Shown here: one piece after another, positions 1 through 13,000 of the stretch | How the letters are laid out: every line of letters starts with the position of its first letter | Numbering within the stretch: the stretch's first letter is position 1 | Source of the DNA: Ariolimax columbianus | Taxonomy: Eukaryota; Mollusca; Gastropoda; Stylommatophora; Arionidae | NCBI GenBank assembly: GCA_036924085.1 | Contig: JAVGWX010000012.1 | Coordinates: 34,302,119-34,366,118, forward strand | Direction: 5' to 3' | Length of the DNA: 64,000 bases | Translations under genes and position numbers: made by a program | Notes under the pieces: model-generated | Seen by the model: the letters and a program-made list of their open reading frames with translations, nothing else | The model's database searches: none | Told to the model about the DNA's origin: nothing

Positions 1-165
1 CCCGGGGAAGCAAAGCCTTAGAAAATGCAGGAGAAAGCAGGCCCTTACATGAAATGCATACTGATGTTGGATGCACTGGGCCGACAGGTGCAAAATAAAA
101 ACCACAGTGCAATGCACACCGCCTTGGGGATTAGAGAAATCAGGCGAAGGCAAAAAAAAAAACAC
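1..165 (+). repeat. SINE family A, 3' part (cut by window edge)
   Basis: Bases 1-165 match the body of the tRNA-derived SINE found complete at 1416-1663 and 59176-59426, in the opposite orientation to both. The shared core (GATGTTGGATGCACTGGGCC) is near 63-82, and a poly-A tail follows at about 151-162. The tRNA-like head would lie left of the window. Confidence 0.8.
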
Positions 166-254
166 ACAAAACTCTGGAGCATGTCCTGACTAGGGATTGA
201 AATGGATTCCTTTGGTGCAAAAAACAAATGCTCTAACTGCTCTGCCAATCAGCT

Positions 255-930
255 GTTAGGATAACTTACATGTAACCAATAGCAACTTTGCATAACTGGT
301 CGCAATTTTTGGTAATTGGTACTCATTTTTGGTAAGCTGTTCACTTGTAATACTTGGAATCCTGGTATTCAAACAGGCATGTTATTGTCTGTTGCCATGT
401 AGCCGAAGGCTTCGGCTATATGTAATAGGTATTTTGAAAAAAACTTTCTGCGGCTTACTAGGACTGGGGAAAGGTACAAATAACTTTGGTAGATTTTTAA
501 GTAGAATATCTTAATTTTGCCCGGGCAGCGGCCGTTAAGCCAACTCTTTTCGATTTCTAACTGCCAAGGTATTTTTAACGTGCTCTGAACACGGGAGTCT
601 GATCTCACTACCCAGAGATCAGAGAAATTTTTACCAGAAGATCTTTGTGAAAAATCTCGGTCTTCACCGTGATTCGAACCCGCGACCTCTGCACTCAAGA
701 TTGACACCTTACCTCGAGACAACTGAGCCCCTTGTACATAATTTGGGTAATTGGTACACACTTTAGGTAACCTTTACACATTTTTTATAACCGGTACACA
801 TTTTTAGTAACTAGTACACAATTTTTCATAACCGACACACATTTTTTGGTAACCAGTACACATTTTTGACAACTGTTACAAATTTTGGGTAAGTAGTACA
901 CATATTTGGTGATGAGTACAAGTTGATATA
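255..930. repeat. Degenerate ~23-bp tandem repeat split by a SINE
   Basis: Diverged units of the type GGTAACCAGTACACATTTTT run at 255-350 and resume at 736-930. The SINE at about 370-735 sits between the halves, so the array is older than the SINE. Confidence 0.7.
370..735 (-). repeat. tRNA-derived SINE family B
   Basis: The minus strand begins near 735 with a tRNA-like head: a box-A-like TTGTCTCGAGG and a box-B-like GGTTCGAATCAC (about 670-683). A body with CCGGGCAG and AACTGCCAAGG follows. A second copy of the whole lies at about 18200-18505. No clean target duplication was found. Confidence 0.78.
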
Positions 931-982
931 GGACTATATTCTCAGTTCAGTAGTGGCAGCTCTCAGGATAAAATAGACTTAC

Positions 983-1075
983 CTTAGACTTGCCAAGTCT
1001 TTCAGAGCCAGCCAAGTCCACAAAATTCAGCTTGGATACCGTGTACCTGGCATTGGATTGTGTCCTTGATCGAGA
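983..1075 (-). CDS. KIF9: KIF9-like coding exon 6 (switch II)
   Basis: The exon is 93 nt, phase 0 at both ends, with acceptor TCTCTAAG and donor TCTAAG|GTAAGT. It encodes SRSRTQSNARYTVSKLNFVD followed by LAGSERLGKSK. DLAGSE is the switch II motif. The acceptor is AAG rather than CAG or TAG, but it alone keeps the frame and family spacing. I find no next exon between base 1 and 982, so intron 6 runs off the left edge. Confidence 0.88.
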
Positions 1076-4000
1076 CTTAGAGAACGAACATAAAATAAAT
1101 TATTATTCTTTGTAAGGATCGATAAAAACATATACAAGGTGTGATAAATAAACATTCAAATTGGCATCATAATTGTGAAATCGCGGAATTCAGCTAAAAG
1201 TTGCTCGGCATAGATTGACCTCTGAACCTAATATGCATATATCCTGAGTGATATCTGCCTTGTTTGTCTGGATTGTTTGAGGTAGTGTTTTGTCTTTACG
1301 TGTGTGAACTGCATTGTCGTGGTAGAAAAATGTACATACGATTTTGTTAAAACCATGACAAAACAAGCAAAGACACATACTTAAAGTTAGAGAGAGTCTA
1401 CAGGCAGGATTATATTTTTTTTTTTGCATTCACATTATTTCTTCAATCCCCCAAGGTGGTGTGCGTTGCACTGTGGTTTTTATTTTGCGCCTGTTGGCCC
1501 AGTGCATCCAACTTCAGCATGCATTTTATGTAAGGGTCTGCTTCCTCCTGCATTTTCTAAGGGTTTGCTTACCCGGGGTAATGGCCGGTGCTGTGAGGGA
1601 GATCGAACCCAGCACCTTCGGATTGTGAGCCGTGCCACTTCACCACTAGGCAGAACCGTCCTGAGGATTATATGAGTCGTATACAAGTTTATGTGTTGTT
1701 GTGAAAAATGGCCATGAAGGCATTGATAGTGATGAAAGATCTGGGAGGCCTGCAACCAGCAATGTCAGGACAATGCTGAGTTTTTTTTTCTATCAGAAGG
1801 GAATTGTGCATCATGAATATGCTCCATCAGACCAGGCAACCAACAAGCAATCCTGTCAAGTTTTGCAGCATTTGAGGTAAGCACTTTGTCACAAGAAAGC
1901 AGCAGTGCATGAGGGTGAAGAATGACAAGACATCATTATAATGTGACTGCACATGCATCAAACTTGTGCAGCAGTTTCTTGTTTAGCACCCCTTTCCACG
2001 GGCGCGCTAACCACTCCATAGACTTTCTGTAACTTTAAGTATGTGTCTTTACATGTTTTTGCAAGTTTTTGATAAAATATAATGAAAGTTTGATGAGCAA
2101 TTTTTCCACCATGACACAGCGATAAATGTGGTTCACACATGTAAGAACAAAGCACTATTGCAGATAAACCAGACAAGCAGTGCAGACAAGACTCAGGCTA
2201 CATGCACATTAGGTTCAGAGGTCAACGTGTGCCTAGCAACTACTGCTGTATTCTGTGCTTTCCGGAACTATGATTCGAATCCAGATACATTTTGTTGAGT
2301 ACCAAGCATTGTTGAGTACCCAGCATTGTTGAGTAACTCAGTATAGGTAAGGCTCAGAGACCCCACCGGAACAGCAGCAAAATCCACATTATAGCCACAA
2401 GACCTTCATCAGGTGCAAAAAAAGAAAATGAAAACATCTAATAATTCACAAAATAAGCAATGGCAGTGGATATGCCAACCAATACAGACGTGAAACTGCA
2501 GCCATATTCACCAGACAGCAGGCAGGAATGTGTGAAGCACGGCATGCTTTGCAATGGTCTGACTGCATCTATTGTTCATTGATTTGTTTTACATCAAGGA
2601 GTCATTCTATTCACTTGTCCCCTTTGGTTGCTAATCATATTGTTCAATCATCCAGTCAATCCATCCATCAAAGAATTAAATTCATTCATTCATTTCATCC
2701 AACCATCCATCCACAAAGTAAATCCATCCATCTAAAAATAAACAAAATATCCATCAACAAAATAATAAATTCATCTATCCATTCAACAAACAAAATGTTA
2801 GTCCTTCCATCTACTTCATTCACAAAATTACATCCATCCATTTTTTTAAAACTATTGAAAACAAAATGTTTATTTATTCCATGTAACCATTCATCCAAAT
2901 AATGTATTTTATCCGTCCATTCAATCAAAAAAATGTGATCCATCCATCCATTCCATCAAGCCAACCATCTACAAAATGAAATCCATCTATCTAACTAGCC
3001 ATTATCAAAATGTAATTCATTCATCCATTCCAACTAAAAAAGTACATCCATTCCATTTAAAAAGTCATCCACAAAATTATGTCCATTTCAACAATTCTTT
3101 TTTTTTTACGGTTGACAAAGACGATTTCGGTTTCTGTAGCACTTTGTTTTGTATGAGAAAGCTACTGATGTTAGTAATAATCAAGTGGTACCTGGCATTC
3201 AAACCCTTCTGTTCTATGTAAATGGAGAATCTTCGAACTTCCTAACCACCCTTGGCAGAAACAAGAATTCTTGTGGTCCCCCTTGGAGACATGGTTTGGG
3301 AAGATTTTACTTTATTTCCTCATGTTTTTGCCTATCGAGGTGGTTTGTCCAGTGTTGTAATGACATACCATTGCTCAATGATCATAAAAGGAATGTGTTC
3401 GTACATTGGAATTCACAAACTGGCTCATTATGTGGTGTGCTAGATCATATAAGGAATGTGTTCGTACATTGGAATTCACAAACTGGCTCATTACGGGGTG
3501 TGCTAGATCATATAAGGAATGGGTTCGTACATTGGAATTCACAAACTGGCTCATTATGTGGTGTGCTAGATCATATAAGGAATGTGTTCGTACATTGGAA
3601 TTCACAAACTGGCTCATTATGGGGTGTGCTAGATCATTTAAGGAATGTGTTCGTACATTGGAATTCACAAACTGGCTCATTATGTGGTGTGCTAGATCAT
3701 ATAAGGAATGTGTTCGTACATTGGAATTCACAAACTGGCTCATTACGTGGTGTGCTAGACCATATAAGGAATGTGTTCGTACATTGGAATTCACAAACTG
3801 GCTCATTATGTGGTGTGCTAATTGTTCTGAACATTAAATCTGCTGTTGTTGTTTGCGAATGCCCACAATGAGCAGGTTTACTCTTTTGTGCTCCCTGAAA
3901 AGGACGTTAAGTGGTGGGTTGCAGTAGCTTTTCTCATGTCTTGAGCATGCTGATTAAGGTGGACCAGGGTCCTTCAGGCGGTTGTGCTATGCTTAGCTTC

Positions 4001-7000
4001 AACTGCATGTTGTTCACTACTAAGAGAATCATGTCGATCCCTCACCTTGTTAGATAGGCTGCCATGTAAACAGTCCGTTTCCAGAGAGGACTGCTGGGAA
4101 GTAAAGTTGAGGGTCTTGGCCAGTATATTTTGCCTGACCCTGACTAACATGTCGGATCAGTATATTTTGCCTGACCAGACGTTAGTCTTCCTCCCTGAAC
4201 ATTAAATTTAATCTTACCCAACACTCCACATCATAAATTCAAGCTGGCGTCAAGGTCATTAAATTCTATAGATGATTGTGACCTCGTCAACTACACTTGC
4301 CTAGTTGACAGTTGAACTAGAAATGTATATAGACGAACCACTTTCATGGAGATGTCGTGCAGAGTACCCTGTTCCTGCTTTATTATTAGTGCAGTTTCTA
4401 TACTTACCAGTCGACAAGAGGGTAAATTAGGCAGAGTGAGCAGTGCTGCAGTCGAACAAAAGCAGCGAAACCCTACTCAAGCCTGCCCGCTGATCAGAAC
4501 AGTGATGACCAATACAAACCCCAGAACCAATAGCTCAGACCCCTATGGCACCAGCATAATCGCACAATGGTGACTTCAGTGGGCATGAACAATCAAATCA
4601 TTCACTGGTCACTTTGTGACATGAGTATGTGACTGGAGACAGGGTTGGGGCTCACACAAGATTAACCTAGTTGAGGAACGGGTCATTTATGACTTTTGTC
4701 CGGGCAGTAGATAACAGCCTGATCTCTTCAATTATAAACTAACACAGTTCTTGTTACATACACAGCCATTATATGGGATCTCTGAGTTTATCATCCTTCT
4801 CCTTTAGGACTGGGCACACAATCTCACCTTCCTTGAGACCAGGGGTCGCTTGAAACAAGTCGTATTTGTAGTTCCACTGCTTTGTGCTTACAAGCGCCTT
4901 GCCTTTCTGCCCCTATTTCACATCTCAAAGGCATTTCTTCTCTTCTCCAGTTGTTTATTCATGTTTCTACACTATATATTAAAGATGAGTAAGTATACAT
5001 AACATCTGATCACACTAATTTTTAATTTGCGAGTGACTTGTTTGGAAATCATTATATCACTCCTGTTGCTGAAAACAGATTTGTGAGTGACATGTTTGGG
5101 TGTCAATATTTTACTCACATTGGTGAAAACAATTTGGCCATCACTATTCTCTTCTTTGTTTCCTTTCCTTGTGTTAACTGGGCCAAAAGTGGGAGCTAAG
5201 AATAATAAACCTGTAACCTGCCAAGCATCTTAAAAGACATGATCAAGAAGACCTGTCTATCCCATCCTGCACAAACTACATGCCACAAAAACTTAAACAT
5301 ATTTGGTCAGGTCAACTACAAGTAAAAATAAATATCAACTATCCAAGATAGGAAAGCTACATGGCCTAGGAGTGAAGTGTCCATTTCCCAATCCCAATGC
5401 ACCCGGTTTGAATCACTCTCGTATCCAGTTTGGCAGACTTGGGTTTTTTCCCACCTCTGTGTACGAAAAGTAATGGCAACCTGCGCACTTGTCAAGAAAC
5501 TTTTAACAGCCAAATTGGTTGGCGATTATAAGAAGCGTCGTTCTGCAAAGGACATGGTACTTGCTTTTCCCTCTGTCGAGAGTTAATTGCATGACCTACA
5601 GAACATCATCCACCCAAGTGTTATCTGGGATGAACATAATAGGAGTACTATCACATTCCAATCATGTCATAAAAGGAGACTAAAGAGGGGTGTGATTGGG
5701 GTTGACAACCTCATCATGTTAAACAAAATAAAAATTGCCATTATAATCAGTCACTGCAATACAGACTTCCTGTAAAGTGGGCCGGCCGCAGTTAATACTT
5801 TTGCTTGACATTTGACTAAGAAGATGAATAACTATAAACGTTTGGAAATCGGCCTAATTTTAATAAAAGGCCAGCTGCAGTGGTTGCTTATGCTTCGCAT
5901 TAGAGCAATAAAAGGGGAATGAATGAACAGAACATCATTGGGTATCTGGGCAGCTGACATTAATTTCATCCATGGCTTGATAAATACATAAAAAGGTTAG
6001 GAAGACATGGTTAGAGCTAAAACAGGTGGTAATGGATATGAGGACTTGGTGGATATTCTTTGGAGACCTGAGCTTAACAAGGAGCTGAAAGATTTCGATT
6101 GATGAAAGATTCAATCAGATATGAAAGCTAATGCATGCTTTGTCAGTCAACACACAAAGATCCAACACAAGAATAGAGGTAAAGAGACTGGTTAACTTAC
6201 TTCAAGATAAACTGTGAGTATGCAGTGAGATCTGGAGGACTGCTTGTTGAGTTGGTGAGCAGCAATTGAACGATTGGTTTCTCCCTGTAAATAAAGTAAA
6301 CATCAATTTAGAAGTCAAAGATAATAAACATATACAGAAGCCAAAGACAACTGAAAATTATAGAGAAGATAACAGCAGACATACACATGATGGCATAGAC
6401 AGCAAAAATATATAAAGAAGTAAAAGACAGTAGACATGTGCAGTGAAGACAAACATGACAGACACATATAGAGATGCCAAAGACAATATTTATATATCAC
6501 GACAACAAAGTCGTTTAAAAAAAATAATTTTTGTTTGCACATTTATATATCACGACAACAAAGTCGTTTAAAAAAAATAATTTTTGTTTGCATATTTATA
6601 TATATAGGTTGTTGTTGTTGTTGAATGCTCACAATGAGTAGGATTACTCTTTTGTGCACCCTGAAAAGGATGTTAAGTGGTAGGTTGCAATATATTTCCT
6701 AACATCCTGAGCGTGCTGATTGCTGATGAAGGTCGACGGGTCTTCTAGGTAGTTGTGCTATGCTTGGCTTCATCTCTGTGTCGCTCACTACTATGGGGAT
6801 CATGTCAATCCCTCATCTCATTAGTCAGGCTGCCATGGAAATGGGCTGTCAAGGTGAGGGTCTTGGTCAGTATATTTTGCCTGACCTTGACTAACGTGTC
6901 TGATCACTATATTTTCCTGACTAGACATTAGTCTTCCTCCCCTATATATATATATATAGGTAAAGGTCAGTTCCATTGCAACAATTGCCATCGGGGATAA

Positions 7001-10000
7001 AGATAACTCTTCATGTACTAAGCCACAGCCTATGTAAGGTTGGTGGTAAGTTCCCTTCCTTGCTGTTTTTAACCTTCCAAACTCATACATCAGGTAACCT
7101 GGGTCACCTGGAGGAGCGGTCATACCAGGCATGAACCAAAGCCCAGTATTTTTTTCTGTCGGACTGTGAACTCAAACCTTGACACACTGTAATCCGAGTT
7201 TAGTAAGCCAGCTCACTATCAACCAGGATAAACGCTGCACTTATGTATATATCTGTTTCTAAAGTAACTTACAGTTGCCCATGTTTTTCTATTGTAATTG
7301 TTTATCACGTTTTGCTTCAAGTTCTGGAAAATTGTCATGGGAACCTATGATATGTTAAAACTAGTTTACGGGGACCAGAACAGGAACCATTCAAGTTGTT
7401 ATGAATGGCGTAAGAGATTTAAAGATGATGATTCATGTTTGGGATGACCCATAACATCATCAGACAATGCTCATGTTGCCCAGGTCAATTCCAATAGTCA
7501 TCTGAGAGTTCAAGAAATAGTGGAAGAATGACACAGCTTCATGGTATCATGCCATGACATTCTAATAGAGAAACATCTAGAGGAATTGGCCGGAATTGTT
7601 GAGAAACAAATCATGGTTCCTCAAACATGACTACACAGTCCACACATCACTGTCTGTCTGGCAATGATAAATGTGCTTCCCCAGCCATCCTACTTATTCC
7701 CATACTGAAATCCAGCTTGAAAGGATGATGATTTAAGAATATTTCAGAAATTTAGGGAAATTATAGACTCACCTACGTATGATTCCCAAAAGTGCTTACA
7801 AATGAAGATAGCATATATATATATAAAACGTCTGGTCTGGCAAAACATATTGATTGGACGATATTAGTTAGGGTTACGCGAAATAAACTGACCAAAATCC
7901 TCACCCCACTTCTCCCTTGAAACAGGCTGTTTCGTGACAGTCTGACTAAAGAGGTGGGGGATCTACATGATCCCCATAGTAGTGAATAACACACAGATGA
8001 AGCTAAGCATAGCACACACAACTGCTTGGAAGATCCCGGTTCATCTTCATCTGCCTGCTCAGGATGTGAGGAAAGCTACCACAACCTGTCACTTAACGCC
8101 CTTTCCAGAGTGCACAATAGTGTAAACTTACTGATTGTGGATACTCAATAACAACAGCTTCAATATCAGGAAGTATTTAAATAGTAGGATCAAAGCCAAC
8201 TTTTGTATATGGTGTACATCAGAGTGTACCCAGAAAAAAAGCAATTTATATATTTATAATTTATTGAACATGGCTAGTCAATTTAGGTGTGACCTCTGAA
8301 TGAATAAATACTATTGTTAAATATTGATTATATATTGCTCGTGAAATCATGTGATCTCTCAAATATGAAGCCTGTCAAGCCTTGTCCTTCAAACTTACTT
8401 CAAACAAAAGATTTAAGGCTTGCTCTTCATTCTGAGCCAAGTGGCAGGACAAGCCCTTAACATAGACTCCATCTTGGTTCTCCGTTACCACCATGGGATC
8501 ATGAGTAGGGTGTCGCTCCTTGCTGTTGTTCGTAGATATTTCAGGCAGTGTCCCCAACAAGTCAAACATGCCTTCATTGTAGATTTCCATGTACGACACC
8601 CTGTTCAATTAAAAACATTTTAATCATGAATGACTGTTTATTTATGTGATGCACAGAAATAAATCAAAACCTTTTCAGGTCTCTGTGGAGTACAGGTCTT
8701 CAACAAATACACTCCAAGCTCCTGCCACTCCCCACCCCACCCCGAGCCATCTATCCCAAGCCCTCTTGTCATGAGGCATCTGGTCCAACTCCCTGTGGAG
8801 TACAGGTCTTCAACAAATACACTCCAAGCCCCCCTGCCCTGAATCATCTGTTGCAGCTCTCTCTAATCTTTTCATGTTTCCTTTATATTTGCCTCAAGCT
8901 CCATTTTCCATGTGTGCAATGAGATCTGTATACAGTGAATCTCACTCTGTGCTAGAACGCTTGGAATAAATACTAGAAACGGTCATTTGATGTGATCTGG
9001 TAAAATGTGATCATTTGAATATTTATATTCTTTGTTGTACACTCTTCATTTTAGGAGTCTGATATATGTTGTACTAGGTGATACAAAGGTAAGAGTGGCC
9101 TTCGTCTTGGAACTTTAACATGATAAAAATGCATCCATGCTATAGATCTTCAACTCAAATGTGGTTGCTCCTTCTATATGAGTGGAAACATGGCAGATGA
9201 CCAAGCTCAATATATAGAGATTACAGGGTATTATCAAGAAATCCCTGAGTAAGAGTCTAGACTTGCAGTGATTTGACAGTGTTACAGACAAAGGCTTATG
9301 GGAAAGAACAGGGCAAAGACTGGTGGAACAGGAAGTCTCAGGAAGCAGATGGAACTGGATAGGTTCAAGCGAGTGATTTGCCATGGTCTATGTGCATGAC
9401 AAGGACAAGAATAGCCCCACTGACCCACAGAGAGCATGTCGTAAGAGGTGACTAACTGTGTGACATGGCATAACAGTGGTCATGGTTAGGGGGTTTGTTA
9501 AGAGCAGCATAGATGGCGCCTAATAGGCTGCGGGTTTACTTTGCTCTAGTGTTTGAGTCTATTAAGATGGATTCACACATCAGTTAAACACCCTCCATAG
9601 TGGAATAATAAGTCTAGCCCACTAAGCAGGAAATTCTCCTCCTGTCTACATCGAGCTCACACTAGAGATGGGACCTGCAAACAGGCTTATGCCCATGAGA
9701 AGTACATGTCAACTAAGACTAAGACTGGATAGGTCACACACTGTGAAAATTCGAAGCCAACATAACCAGGCAATCTCTGGAATGGAACCTACCTGCAGGT
9801 AAAAAGAGACAAAGGAAGGCCAAAGAATACACGGAAGAGAGATCTTGAGAGGTTGATACAAGAAAAACAGGTAGAAACTAGAAAGAACTGAACAAAATAG
9901 AACCGGACAGTCTGCTTGAAGAGGGCTGATATATGGTGTATGCACCCCACTAGCTGCAAAGATAAAATTGACAGCTTAGCTACGATATCTGCACCTTACA

Positions 10001-13000
10001 GTCTGGCACATCCACTTTAGACAAGTCATTTTAGCTGGGTAACTCGTCTTAGATTTGTGACTGTTCCCAGTCAACATGCAAGAAAGAATGTGTTTTGAAG
10101 TCAGAGTTTCTTGATTCCTTAATGAAATGGCCTGTGAGCTGCATCTCTCTGTTTTGGTTCTAGAGTACATGAGACTTGCACATTGCCCCTTCTTATGCTA
10201 ATAGGAACAGTTCTGTTGTGAGAAGGCCAGGTGTTTGACTTCTGCTATCAGAGGCCATGTGCTGCTCATACCTTCTTCTTATGTCCTCACTTTCTACTGC
10301 TGGGAATGTGTAGGGCCTTCTGCGCATACTTGCAACTGAGTGTGCAGACAAACACCTGTTGTACTTTCATTCAGGCCACTTCTGGGTAAGAATTTTGTTA
10401 TCCTTAAAATTGTTTGCCTGGACAGTGGACCAACAGAATGCTCTTTTTAATTTTAAACTGCCAAGAACTCTTTTATGTGCACAGCATGCACACAAGACTT
10501 TTGAGTTTTTCATCCATTTCCGATAGAACTAGGTCCCCAATCTCACCTCCATTGAGATCAAGGGATGTTTGAAACCTGAGGGATTCGAATACCCTCTCTT
10601 TTGCACTTTTCTTCATTCATTTTGTGATATACGAGAGCTGAACATCTCAACTACAATGAACACATAAACACACTACTCCTCCCTCCAAAAACAATAGCAT
10701 GCTTAGACGACCAGGACTCCTCACATTGAATAATCAGGTCCATGACCATGTCTGATGCGTCGTCCCAGATGGCCTGCAGTTCTGTTAGGGAGGTGGTGAT
10801 CTGTTTTAGCTAGGTGTTGTGAGGGTAGCTCTGGGGATGTCCCTCGCCCTCCCAGCCAGCCAGAGCATCTTGTGGTTTGGGACTTAATGGTAGAGACAGG
10901 TGATCAATCATAGAGGCAATGTCTGCAAGTTGAATACACTGAGCTACTTCATTGTTGAAAATTAGTTCATACCAGTGGATCATGAGGATGCACCTCTGGT
11001 TGCACAGGTGTAAGGCCTCAAGACACTGTCAGTCCCACTGTAGTAGTGCCCAGGTCTCGGAGCCGTACAGGAGGATTGGGATGCTGCAGGAGGAGTATAT
11101 ACAGCCTACGCTTGGACCAGACTCAGCGAAGTGAGTGCATAGGTGCAGCCGCCAGGCCCATTCCACAGGTGATGTCATGATTGCTGCATGTGCCAGAGAA
11201 CTGCTTACTGCCAAAGTGGATGAAATGATCAGTGGCTGCAATACGGTTGTCATTCACTGTGATGCTCAACGAAGACTGGCCCTTGATAGGATATTAGATT
11301 TTCATCTTCGTCCAGGAGATGTGCAAGCCTAGGTGGGTAGTCTACAGATCTAGTGCCTCAATGGGGCCTACCAGGGCCTGAGAACCATGGTGCCTTATAA
11401 GAATTTAATTAGAAACGATAACTCATCTTCAATTCCACTCCTCGCTATGACAACATTCAGAACAGAAATCTAGATATGCAAAAATATATAAACTGGTCTT
11501 CCATACAGATCAACATTACCTCACTGCGATGCTGTACTCAAGCTTATCTTCAATCTGTTTAAAAAGCTGAGAGATAGCTCTGGGGATAACACCACGATGG
11601 CGATAGCTCTCAGTTGCCCCAGTCATTGTAAATGTTTTCCCAGCTCCTGTTTGTCCATAGCACATCAGAGTTCCTGTAAACATTCATTACTAAATTGATT
11701 CATCTAAACCATCCTAGACCGCACAGGCAGGATGTGATCTGCGGTGACATTTTATATTGCCTGTATCCGATGTAAACAATTTATTTCAAATACTGTGTAC
11801 TGTAATTGTGTGTTGAATTTTTAAAAATATAAATTATTTTGTTATTTAAACAAATTATTATTTGTGTATATTTTCATTATATACGGCCACATAAAAAAAA
11901 AAAAAAATCCTGAGCTGTGCCAAGGTTTTGTACCCATGTCTCCTTGATTAAGAAGCCCATATTTAAACTATTTGACAATATGTTCCTCATATATTTCAAA
12001 TATTGTATAATTGTGTGTAAAATATATGGAAAAATTACTGTTGGTTAGTTTGGTTGGTTAGTTTGGTTGGTTGGTTGAATGGTTGGTGGGTTAGTTATTT
12101 AATTAATTATTTAGTTAGTTTCCTTATGCCATTAAGCATTCTGGGGAGATTAAGTCGTCTGGTATGGGCCAAGTAAGTTGCATCTGACACTGTGAGCCCA
12201 TGATGTTACAAGATCAGTCTAATGTTATTTATCCACCTGCTAGGCAGCCTCCGTTTTGCCCTGTAGTCAGACCTTCTAGCGATATTACTGTTCTACGTGT
12301 ATAAATTTGAAATTAGAAGAAAACAATTAGTTTAATTGTAATTTTGTATATATTTACATACAGTTGATAGGGGTCACTACAGCAGAAAGGAAGACGCTTG
12401 TGTCTCCAGAAATGAATGAATTAAAATGCAAAACTGCGGGTTTTGAATACATGGGGTAAGTTTTTAGCATCCCCTATTCACAAGGGAGGTGAAACCAGTG
12501 TCTAGTCCTATTGGAGATAAACGATAAAACTTGGAGGCCCAGTATAGAAACTGTGCACATAAAAGAACCATTGGCAGTTGAAAATTGATAAGTGTAGGTT
12601 GTTAGCTATTGTCTGGGAAAAGTTCTAAAAGAAATGTAATTCCTAACCAATATGCAATCTACTTTCCCTCAGTATGCAGCAGGAAGTACAAAATTACAAC
12701 AACAAAAATGAACTTACTAGGGATAATCTTCAGCTACCTGGCAGCAGGCATACATATGCCTGATTGACTACCAGGATTCTAAGAATCCCAAGTACAAAGG
12801 ATGGTCATTAAGTAACACAAATTTTATGAATAACTTTTTACAAGAGTACAAACCAGATATTTTTTCTGTCTTATTTTTATATGTGGTCCTTCCTACCTGG
12901 CAACACTCTTGGTCCACCGTTCCACTAGCTTGTGGAAGCCTTCTAAAAAAATGCTTTTGGTGTGGCCTTTAACCAATTTTTCACCGCCTGCATTACCTAG

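Larger units (their letters stand above)
3361..4640 (+). repeat. Mosaic dispersed element, copy 1 (with 63-bp expansion and insertion)
   Basis: Three blocks (3361-3440, about 4330-4400, about 4450-4620) match, in order, blocks at 36903-36990, 37140-37180 and 37260-37470. Shared text includes ACTCAATGA, CATGCAGAATACNCTGTTC, CCCCAGAACCAATANCTCAG and CACTNGTCACTTTGTG. In this copy a 63-bp unit was amplified (3385-3825) and a family D repeat (about 3840-4205) was inserted. The element type is unknown. Confidence 0.6.

Noticed and set aside
640..735. Functional tRNA gene (box A and B)
   Set aside because: No cloverleaf closes, and the head is followed by a SINE body with a second copy at 18.2-18.5 kb.
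3149..3871. 240-codon protein with 21-residue repeats
   Set aside because: Product of the 63-bp array; the non-repeat ends have no recognisable domain and lie in a KIF9-like intron.
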